From positions 40,609,477 to 40,673,476 of the forward strand of contig JABBOT010000080.1 of the NCBI GenBank assembly GCA_016165875.1: a DNA stretch of 64,000 nucleotides. Direction: 5' to 3'. Under the pieces are notes generated by a model that was not told where the DNA came from, did no database searches, and saw only the letters and a list, made by a program, of their open reading frames with translations. Source of the stretch: Acanthopleura granulata (Eukaryota; Mollusca; Polyplacophora; Chitonida; Chitonidae). The translations under genes were made by a program, and so were the position numbers. Positions 61,101-64,000 of the stretch are shown one piece after another; within the stretch, counting starts at the first letter, position 1; each line of letters opens with the position of its first letter.

Positions 61101-64000
61101 ATGACCAATTTATGGTCAGCATCAATCAAATAAGTTGAGCTAATACCAGTTCAGTCTTTGTATTTAAAATATGTCCTACTAGTAATGTAGCTTGTCCTAT
61201 GTAACTTGTATAAAATTGCCTTTGTTAAGTGAAGTTACATAATGTATTTGAAGGAGTGGTATGAAGACATCAAAATGCATTCCACAATGAATCAAGGAAA
61301 GGATTATGGGTCAAGTATTAAGCATTATCATCAAGTTCACTTGGTAATATCAGAACTTGATCATACAATTGGATTATCAGAATATTGTGAATTTTTATGG
61401 TTTAGTTTTAAGTTTTCCTTCAGCTACTACTAATATTCTGAGTTTGACATGGCACGCTGGGTTTGCTCATTGTACACAGTGTTTCTTAACTCTGTCCAGA
61501 TATAACAGTAACCAGTTAAGCCGTGTTTACCCCAAAGGGCAACGGGTCAATTCTGACAATTATGACCCAATGAACATCTGGAACTGCGGATCACAAATGG
61601 TCTCCCTGAACTATCAGACAGGGGACCGCCCAATGCAGTTGAACCAGGGGAGGTTTCTGCGCAATGGCAGGTAAAAGCCATCACAGTTTGTTGACATGTA
61701 CACTGTATGACTTTTTAATTACTTCTGTATTTATTATATATTTATGTTCATAAGATGTTGATTTATTGCCTGCTTCAGAAATCCTGAAGATGTTGCTAAT
61801 CATTGTCATCTAAACCTTAATGGTAATAAGTTGTTGATTACCTTGTTTCCGGCTGTACATGGGAAGGTCTGCCAGCAACCTTTGGATGGTGGTGGGTTTG
61901 TCCTGAGGAATTCCCAGTTTCCTCCCACCATAATGTTGACCGTCATGGTATAAGGGAAATATTCTTGAGCACCGTATAAAACACCAATCGAATAAATAAA
62001 TAAATAGTATTCCCCACTTGGCTGTCTTCCTCTTCAGCCGTACGTGTAAGATCTGCCAGCAATTGGTGGATGGTTGTGGGTTTCCCCAGGCCCTTCCTGG
62101 TTTCCTTCAGCCACTATGCTGGCTGCTGTCTTATAAGTGAAATGTTCTTAAGCACGGCACAAAACACGAATCAGATAAATAATATTCCATAGAAATAAAC
62201 TTGCTGAAAATCTGTGGGCCACACACGAGATGAAAGTTTGCCAGTTACCTGTTGATTACTGTAGTTGACCAGTTTGTTGTTTGTAGGTGTGGTTATGTAC
62301 TGCAGCCAGACTGTATGAGGAATGAAAACTATGATCCGTTTGACAAACGGACATTAGTAGGTGTGGAGCCTTTGACAGCTTCCATCATTGTGAGTACACA
62401 TTCAAGCACTATTCAAGCACTATCATGAATCAGACTACCTTTGATAGTAATTTTTCGTGATTGAAAAAGCCATATTCAGTGCAATCAGAAGGTCATATTA
62501 GTTGTGTTGGTCAGTTTCAGAGCTTGACAAAAAGTAATAATAATGCTTTCATAATATGCTTGAGTAAACACCTTGTAAACGTACTAAAAGGCGTAATAAT
62601 ATGCTTGAGTGAACATCTCGTAAACGTACTAAAAGGCGTAATAATATGCTTGAGTGAACATCTCGTAAACGTACCAAAAGGCGTAATAATATGCTTGAGT
62701 GAACATCTCGTAAACGTACCAAAAGGCGTAAAAATATGGTTGAGTGAACATCTCGTAAACGCACCAAAAGGCGTAATAATATGCTTGAGTGAACATCTCG
62801 TAAACGCACCAAAAGGCGTAATAATATGCTTGAGTGAACATCTCGTAAACGCACCAAAAGGCGTAATAATATGCTTGAGTGAACATCTCGTAAACGCACC
62901 AAAAGGCGTAATAATATGCTTGAGTGAACATCTCGTAAACGTACCAAAAGGCGTAATAATATGCTTGAGTGAACATCTCGTAAACGTACCAAAAGGCGTA
63001 ATAATATGCTTGAGTGAACATCTCGTAAACGCACCAAAAGGCGTAATAATATGCTTGAGTGAACATCTCGTAAACGCACCAAAAGGCGTAATAATATGCT
63101 TGAGTGAACATCTCGTAAACGCACCAAAAGGCGTAATAATATGCTTGAGTGAACATCTCGTAAACGCACCAAAAGGCATAATAATATGCTTGAGTAAACA
63201 TCTTGTAAATGCACCAAAAGGCGTAATAATTGCAGTGCATGTGTGTGTGCATTTTTAGCATAAAATGTGATAAATCGAACACTGTTTCTTCTTTCGTCAA
63301 GACTAAAAATCCATTACGAACTTATTAAGGGTCAGTGAAATTCTGTGATGTTAAGCATCATTGAAATGAATAAACTGCATCAGTGGCCATTAAACGAGGA
63401 ATCAAAATAGAGAGGATATGACAGAGAATTTTGAATACCATAATCTTGTTTGAGTGAGAGGTAGATGATCTCTTACAAGTTATTAGGGAGGAGAGGGTTG
63501 TCATTTTCTTCTCTCATGACATCAGACATGATCTGATCTTCTGGTCATTACTTATACATGTAACAGCAAAGTTCCTTGAGTAAGTAGTCTTATGACAAAA
63601 TATAAACATACACAAATCTTTGTATCATAGCCACTGTTTTTTGTATCGTGGTATTTATCTCAGAACATTGTGAGTGATAATACAGGTGTGAAAAAAATGT
63701 AATACTGCTGTAAAATTTGATCTGAACACTTACATTTGGATGCCAGGAGTTAAAAGTTGGGAAAAGCTGACATGTGTTATGTTATGTGTTATAATTTGGA
63801 CTCATTAGCCTATAAATTATTCAACATAGTAAAGTTTTATAATTTGCTTGAAGTCAAAAATGGCTTTGTGGAATCAACTCAAAATTCTGACCTCTTCAAC
63901 ATTTAGGCAGCGGTACAGGGCTAGATATATATATGGCTTATATGTCTCAGGTGATTGGAGCTCGCCATCTGGTGAAGTCTGGCCGCGGTATTGCCAGCCC
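30965..64000 (+). CDS. PLCG1: Phospholipase C-gamma gene, main (copy B plus unique 3' part), partial at both ends
   Basis: Spliced gene with at least 31 exons here, counting two alternative pairs. The product hydrolyses PIP2 to IP3 and diacylglycerol at the plasma membrane downstream of tyrosine kinases. Domain order read from the exons: end of PH, EF-hand region, catalytic X (SHNT and YHGHT histidines), split-PH first half, nSH2 (FLVRES), cSH2 (FLVR), tyrosine linker, SH3 (ALHDY...WFPSNYV), split-PH second half, catalytic Y ([13 protein letters not shown]), start of C2 (IGARHL). All junctions have AG/GT sites with matching phases and no internal stop. By alignment from memory it covers roughly human PLCG1 residues 70-1107 of about 1290, and the linker wording (P-D-x-G-A-x-Y) is PLCG1-like rather than PLCG2-like. 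Missing: the exon(s) before the PH half and most of C2. Invertebrates usually have one PLC-gamma gene, so the symbol marks the family rather than a strict vertebrate orthologue. Confidence 0.95.
31700..31793 (+). CDS. PLCG1: PLCG exon 2 (copy B): PH C-terminal helix
   Basis: Identical to copy A exon 2 ([15 protein letters not shown]). The intron before it is shortened relative to copy A, partly by loss of a palindrome-containing segment. Confidence 0.93.
31968..32090. repeat. 62-bp tandem repeat, two units (copy B)
   Basis: Same unit as 8199-8384, one unit fewer. Confidence 0.85.
32346..32387 (+). CDS. PLCG1: PLCG exon 3 (copy B)
   Basis: Coding bases identical to copy A. The donor reads GTAAAT instead of GTAAGT, so the usually favoured G at intron position +5 is lost on this copy. 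Confidence 0.9.
32950..33108. repeat. 18-20-bp tandem repeat, copy B
   Basis: Same locus as 9241-9393 but many units read GTGTGCAGACAGACAT, so unit sequence as well as number differs between copies. Confidence 0.93.
33559..33640 (+). CDS. PLCG1: PLCG exon 4 (copy B): EF-hand region
   Basis: Identical to copy A exon 4, including the unusual GTCTGT donor, which argues that this site is used. Confidence 0.9.
34080..34160 (+). CDS. PLCG1: PLCG exon 5 (copy B): EF-hand region
   Basis: Same protein as copy A. One synonymous change (TCG for TCA serine in EFSEF). Confidence 0.92.
34563..34609 (+). CDS. PLCG1: PLCG exon 6 (copy B): EF-hand region
   Basis: Identical 47-nt exon, CCCCAG acceptor, GTAAGT donor, ends with a split Val codon. 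Confidence 0.88.
34804..34855 (+). CDS. PLCG1: PLCG exon 7 (copy B): EF-hand region
   Basis: Same protein as copy A. One synonymous change (CAA for CAG in KFQHF). Confidence 0.9.
35421..35522 (+). CDS. PLCG1: PLCG exon 8 (copy B): EF-hand region
   Basis: Same protein as copy A. One synonymous change (AAC for AAT in DPNAT). Confidence 0.92.
36345..36460 (+). CDS. PLCG1: PLCG exon 9 (copy B): start of catalytic X domain
   Basis: Identical to copy A exon 9 with the SHNT catalytic histidine at its end. The exon end runs directly into the 23-bp minisatellite derived from it. Confidence 0.95.
36446..37090. repeat. 23-bp minisatellite seeded by the exon 9 donor, copy B
   Basis: Same array as 12731-13395 with slightly different unit order and number. 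Confidence 0.93.
37105..38983. mobile_element. Probable non-autonomous DNA transposon, copy B
   Basis: Same insertion as 13417-15271, differing by small indels including an extra subterminal repeat near 37177. Confidence 0.6.
39236..39321 (+). CDS. PLCG1: PLCG exon 10 (copy B): catalytic X domain
   Basis: Identical to copy A exon 10 ([11 protein letters not shown]...[11 protein letters not shown]). Confidence 0.95.
39588..39829. repeat. 31-bp minisatellite, copy B (about 8 units)
   Basis: Same array, shorter and with more TGGCTTACC and TACACTGATTA variant units. Confidence 0.95.
40424..40544 (+). CDS. PLCG1: PLCG exon 11 (copy B): catalytic X domain
   Basis: Identical to copy A exon 11 with WDGPDG and YHGHT. 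Introns on both sides are also almost identical between copies from here on. Confidence 0.96.
41427..41844. repeat. 27-bp minisatellite, copy B
   Basis: Identical in length and unit order to 17795-18212. VNTRs seldom agree this well between alleles that differ elsewhere. Confidence 0.95.
42020..42105 (+). CDS. PLCG1: PLCG exon 12 (copy B): catalytic X domain
   Basis: Identical to copy A exon 12. Its final single base pairs with the first two bases of exon 13 to make Asp, so this copy is the one joined to the rest of the gene. Confidence 0.95.
42696..42778 (+). CDS. PLCG1: PLCG exon 13: end of catalytic X domain
   Basis: Long T-tract, acceptor ATGGCAG, donor GTTTGT. Encodes [20 protein letters not shown] then KRKIILK, matching TLLTKPVEISADGLPSPNQLKRKILIK. 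Unlike exons 1-12 it occurs once in the window. Confidence 0.95.
42828..42986 (+). mobile_element. 5'-truncated SINE in intron 13
   Basis: GGCCGTACGTGTAAAGGTCTGC then CATATTCTTGAGTACGGTG and an AATAAATT tail match the SINE body and 3' end. Confidence 0.85.
43408..43465 (+). CDS. PLCG1: PLCG exon 14: X domain end and start of the X-Y linker
   Basis: Acceptor CTTACAG, donor GTAAGC. Encodes [19 protein letters not shown], starting with the KHKKL signature that follows the X domain. Confidence 0.93.
44040..44215 (+). mobile_element. Decayed SINE-like sequence in intron 14
   Basis: TTTGCCTCTGGTTTCCTG, CCTTGTATAAGTGAGAGA and AACACCAGTTAAATAGACAAA keep the SINE order at low similarity. Confidence 0.45.
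44295..44368 (+). CDS. PLCG1: PLCG exon 15: split PH domain, first strand
   Basis: Encodes [20 protein letters not shown] plus PVDR, matching [20 protein letters not shown] of PLCG1. Donor GTGAGT. The acceptor is a triple AAG-CAG-CAG, so the exon could also start at 44292 or 44298 with the frame kept. The first CAG is chosen here. Confidence 0.9.
44452..44576 (+). mobile_element. Solo end of the same DNA transposon family
   Basis: TACAGAGCAGTGACAGACTGC, TGACAAAGCGCGGCCAG and GCGCCCGATTTGCTGTTGGG follow the right end of the 13417-15271 element. No left end nearby. Confidence 0.65.
44770..44860 (+). mobile_element. SINE 3' remnant in intron 15
   Basis: CCTCCATCCTCATAACTGACC, AGTGAAAATTTCTTCAGTAC and AAACAATCAAATAATGAAAG follow the SINE 3' end. 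Confidence 0.6.
45141..45257 (+). CDS. PLCG1: PLCG exon 16: split PH domain, first half
   Basis: Acceptor TATGCAG, donor GTAAGG, 39 whole codons. Encodes [20 protein letters not shown] (compare EWYPHYFVLTSSKIYYSEE) followed by an acidic stretch [13 protein letters not shown], the interruption before the SH2 pair. Confidence 0.94.
45645..45814 (+). CDS. PLCG1: PLCG exon 17: nSH2 domain, first part
   Basis: Acceptor TTTTCAG, donor GTCAGT. Encodes [18 protein letters not shown], a helix, then [26 protein letters not shown] carries the phosphate-binding Arg of the N-terminal SH2 domain, which docks on activated receptors. The last six bases and the donor are the founder unit of the following 35-bp minisatellite. 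Confidence 0.96.
45809..46425. repeat. 35-bp minisatellite seeded by the exon 17 donor
   Basis: About 16 G-rich units of TTCTCTGGTCAGTGGGGTGT plus CTGGGAAGTAGGTG. The first unit is the last six coding bases of exon 17 and its true donor (TTTCTG, GTCAGT). Later units keep CTCTGGTCAG, so each carries a donor-like site. Confidence 0.95.
46656..46856 (+). CDS. PLCG1: PLCG exon 18: nSH2 domain, second part
   Basis: Acceptor TCCCAG, donor GTGAGT. Encodes [20 protein letters not shown], then [18 protein letters not shown] and ends in [14 protein letters not shown], equivalent to SEPVPQTNAHESKE of PLCG1, immediately before the cSH2 domain. Confidence 0.96.
46857..47482. other. Intron 18, unique part
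   Basis: AT-rich intron with no element recognised, leading into the 52-bp array. Confidence 0.6.
47483..47775. repeat. 52-bp minisatellite made of the exon 19a acceptor
   Basis: Units begin GTGTAAGTGATGTTGGCTTG at 47483, 47535, 47587, 47639, 47691 and 47743. The first five units contain an acceptor (CCCTGACCAG), about 20 bases resembling the start of exon 19a/b (ATGGTATCATGAGG) and a donor-like GTGTAAGT. The last unit merges into the real exon 19a. Confidence 0.95.
47776..47898 (+). CDS. PLCG1: PLCG exon 19a: cSH2 domain first half, version a
   Basis: Acceptor AATCAG, donor GTGACC, 123 nt, starting with the third base of a codon and ending with two bases of Arg. Encodes [19 protein letters not shown], then [20 protein letters not shown]. 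The helix-A Arg (position 8) and the FLVR Arg are both present, so phosphotyrosine binding should be intact. The loop after FLVR is short, as in human PLCG1. Exon 19b just downstream encodes the same half-domain. Either one joins exons 18 and 20 in frame, and including both also keeps the frame. Confidence 0.93.
48280..48423 (+). CDS. PLCG1: PLCG exon 19b: cSH2 domain first half, version b (alternative exon)
   Basis: Acceptor TGTGTAG, donor GTAAGA, 144 nt with the same entry and exit phase as 19a. Encodes [19 protein letters not shown], then DGAFLVRKS, a longer serine- and charge-rich loop ([13 protein letters not shown]) and FAISMR. The helix-A wording SLTR is closer to human SLTRAQAE than 19a is, but the loop after FLVR is about seven residues longer. 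Both binding arginines are kept. It is separated from 19a by a 381-nt intron. Read as a duplicated, probably alternatively spliced exon. Confidence 0.93.
48424..50061. other. Intron 19b-20
   Basis: AT-rich, with a (TA)n stretch at about 49158-49200. Around 48840-48960 AGGATTGAACTCAC resembles a reversed tRNA B-box and may be an old SINE head. No third cSH2 exon was seen. Confidence 0.55.
50062..50239 (+). CDS. PLCG1: PLCG exon 20: cSH2 domain, second half
   Basis: Acceptor TTCACAG, donor GTAAGA. Encodes [20 protein letters not shown], then [20 protein letters not shown] and [16 protein letters not shown], matching [10 protein letters not shown]...ISYYEKHPLYRKMKLRYPI. It is shared by both versions of exon 19. 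Confidence 0.96.
50240..52116. other. Intron 20
   Basis: Unique AT-rich sequence, no element or exon recognised. Confidence 0.55.
52117..52185 (+). CDS. PLCG1: PLCG exon 21a: activating-tyrosine linker, version a
   Basis: Acceptor TTTTCAG, donor GTAAAA, 23 whole codons. Reads [19 protein letters not shown] and ends FQSK. PDKGAIY lines up with PDYGALY (human Tyr771) and DLYMNP with GFYVEA (human Tyr783), the residue whose phosphorylation relieves autoinhibition by engaging cSH2. Exon 21b encodes a homologous alternative. Confidence 0.92.
52405..53015. repeat. 34-bp minisatellite between exons 21a and 21b
   Basis: About 18 units of CACATTCATACATCTTGTAC plus TCTTATGCCCATAT. Frames repeat but no gene is implied. 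Confidence 0.95.
53016..53190. repeat. CTCACATCACACATGTGTAC tandem repeat
   Basis: About seven imperfect units of roughly 24-27 bp directly after the 34-bp array. A SINE tail remnant (GGCGTAAAACACCCACCGAG) follows at 53245-53275. Confidence 0.85.
53291..54243. repeat. 53-bp minisatellite, about 18 units
   Basis: Units of ATCCATGCTACCTACCTATC, ATCCGTGGACGCACCTCCAC and CTGTAGATCAGGT. Very homogeneous, so recently expanded. Confidence 0.97.
55090..55640. repeat. 26-30-bp degenerate minisatellite
   Basis: About 20 units around GGTTCATGAATCTGCTGTCA, in the same intron just upstream of exon 21b. Confidence 0.93.
55831..55896 (+). CDS. PLCG1: PLCG exon 21b: activating-tyrosine linker, version b (alternative exon)
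   Basis: Acceptor TTGTAG, donor GTAGGC, 22 whole codons. Reads [18 protein letters not shown] and ends FTSK. NPNDF-x-SK is shared with 21a, and EP at the start matches human EPDYGALY. The two tyrosines are kept but spaced four residues apart instead of six. Both versions are phase 0-0, so they can be used singly, together or not at all without shifting frame. Confidence 0.92.
56209..56457 (+). mobile_element. SINE lacking its B-box, intron 21b
   Basis: Head GCCTCTGTGGCTCAGTAGGTTAG and full body and tail are present, but the stretch that would hold GAGTTCAAG is deleted (CCCACCCAG joins CTCATGCTGG). Probable 11-bp target duplication with one mismatch (TGATCTATGGA 56198-56208, TGATGTATGGA 56458-56468). 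Confidence 0.9.
56469..57779. other. Intron before SH3 exon, nothing recognised
   Basis: Unique AT-rich intron ending in a C-rich tract at the exon 22 acceptor. Confidence 0.6.
57780..57883 (+). CDS. PLCG1: PLCG exon 22: SH3 domain, first part
   Basis: C-rich tract, acceptor CCGCAG, donor GTGAGT. Encodes [19 protein letters not shown], then [15 protein letters not shown]. The ALYDY-type motif reads ALHDY. SH3 binds proline-rich partners. Confidence 0.96.
58331..58770 (+). repeat. Direct repeat, left copy, with a second SINE-like head
   Basis: TTTGTTTCTTTCAGTAATGA onward is repeated at 59230-59510. Within it CCCAGCTGGCTCAGG and GAGTTCAAATCC look like tRNA A and B boxes, followed by GTGGTTTACTCCCAACACTC. 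This is a SINE family different from the main one. Confidence 0.75.
58832..58977 (+). CDS. PLCG1: PLCG exon 23: SH3 domain end and linker
   Basis: Acceptor ATTGTAG, donor GTACAA. Encodes [20 protein letters not shown] ([23 protein letters not shown] in PLCG1), then an acidic stretch and [15 protein letters not shown], which starts the second half of the split PH. Flanked by a direct repeat in the two adjoining introns. Confidence 0.95.
59230..59560 (+). repeat. Direct repeat, right copy
   Basis: Shorter, diverged copy of 58331-58770 with internal deletions (the A-box region is missing). It ends in AACACCAGTCAATCAATAAAT. Lies on the other side of exon 23. Confidence 0.75.
59598..59749 (+). 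CDS. PLCG1: PLCG exon 24: split PH domain, second half
   Basis: Acceptor TTTCAG, donor GTCAGT. Encodes [20 protein letters not shown], then [19 protein letters not shown], matching LDVAADSQEELQDWVKKIREVA. Reading on through the donor reaches a stop at 59788. Confidence 0.92.
60333..60429 (+). CDS. PLCG1: PLCG exon 25: start of catalytic Y domain
   Basis: Acceptor CCATAG, donor GTGAGT. Encodes [20 protein letters not shown], then [12 protein letters not shown], matching RRKKIALELSELVVYCRPVPF. Confidence 0.93.
60833..60923 (+). CDS. PLCG1: PLCG exon 26: catalytic Y domain
   Basis: Acceptor GAACAG, donor GTATCC. Encodes [18 protein letters not shown], continuing TRSKGKFFT, matching [23 protein letters not shown]. 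Confidence 0.94.
61500..61670 (+). CDS. PLCG1: PLCG exon 27: catalytic Y domain
   Basis: Acceptor GTCCAG, donor GTAAAA. Encodes [20 protein letters not shown], then [20 protein letters not shown] and [12 protein letters not shown]. This is the most conserved Y-domain block, including the SRVYPKG substrate-binding region. Confidence 0.97.
61841..62010 (+). mobile_element. 5'-truncated SINE in intron 27 (first of two)
   Basis: GGGAAGGTCTGCCAGCAACC through AAATATTCTTGAGCACC to a (AAAT)n tail. Confidence 0.85.
62014..62183 (+). mobile_element. 5'-truncated SINE in intron 27 (second of two)
   Basis: GCCGTACGTGTAAGATCTGC through GAAATGTTCTTAAGCACGGC to AATCAGATAAAT. It lies head-to-tail with the preceding copy, and both are cut at a similar point. 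Confidence 0.8.
62287..62389 (+). CDS. PLCG1: PLCG exon 28: end of catalytic Y domain
   Basis: Acceptor TTGTAG, donor GTGAGT. Encodes [20 protein letters not shown], then [14 protein letters not shown], leading into C2. Confidence 0.96.
62562..63225. repeat. 45-bp minisatellite in intron 28, about 14-15 units
   Basis: Units of GTAATAATATGCTTGAGTGA, ACATCTCGTAAACGCACCAA and AAGGC. Because 45 is divisible by three and the unit lacks stops in several frames, frames of over 200 codons stay open on both strands. These are repeat artefacts. Confidence 0.97.
63226..63950. other. Intron 28 remainder, nothing recognised
   Basis: AT-rich unique sequence up to the C2 exon acceptor. Confidence 0.6.
63951..64000 (+). 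CDS. PLCG1: PLCG exon 29: start of C2 domain (cut by window end)
   Basis: Acceptor TCTCAG. Encodes [17 protein letters not shown], matching VLGARHLPKNGRGIVCP. The exon continues beyond the window. Confidence 0.95.
   Translation, partial: MIGARHLVKSGRGIAS

Noticed and set aside
62461..63300. Open frames of more than 200 codons on both strands
   Set aside because: Produced by the 45-bp intronic array between PLCG exons 28 and 29.

Overview
The window is intron-rich eukaryotic DNA. Almost all its recognisable coding sequence belongs to one plus-strand gene, a phospholipase C-gamma closest in wording to vertebrate PLCG1. tRNA-derived SINEs that end in a conserved GTAAAACACCAATCAAATAAATAAA-like tail, the abundance of the palindrome TACATGTA, and many large minisatellites suggest a lophotrochozoan invertebrate such as a mollusc or brachiopod. 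That placement is inferred, not proved.

Layout. Positions 1-18814 (copy A) and 22238-42446 (copy B) are near-identical copies of the same 5' part of the gene. Each carries the same twelve exons, running from the middle of the N-terminal PH domain through the EF-hands into the catalytic X domain. Copy A stops at a 13-N gap (18815-18827). The 3.4 kb after it (18828-22237) leads into copy B and has no partner inside the window. Exons 13-29 exist only once (42696-64000) and follow copy B: the end of X, split PH, nSH2, cSH2, SH3, second half of the split PH, catalytic Y domain and the first residues of C2. The first coding exon(s) and the rest of C2 lie outside the window or were not recognised. 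The duplication looks most like two unmerged alleles joined in tandem by the assembler. A real partial tandem duplication is not excluded, and exon 12 of A would splice in frame to exon 1 of B.

How the gene works. PLC-gamma is recruited to tyrosine-phosphorylated receptors by its nSH2 domain and is held inactive by its cSH2 domain. Phosphorylation of the linker after cSH2 (human Tyr771/Tyr783) lets that linker bind the cSH2 domain and open the enzyme. The catalytic X and Y halves then hydrolyse PIP2 to IP3 and diacylglycerol. In this window the exon for the first half of cSH2 is present in two intact, phase-matched versions (19a, 19b). The exon carrying the activating tyrosines is also present in two intact, phase-matched versions (21a, 21b). 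Both partners of the intramolecular switch are therefore duplicated as potential alternative exons. This is the most interesting content of the window.

A second theme is that three intronic minisatellites are built from copies of the adjoining splice junction (exon 9 donor, exon 17 donor, exon 19a acceptor), leaving dozens of decoy-like splice sites beside real ones. The remaining introns hold further VNTRs (18-99 bp units), SINE copies and remnants, and a probable 1.86 kb non-autonomous DNA transposon in intron 9.
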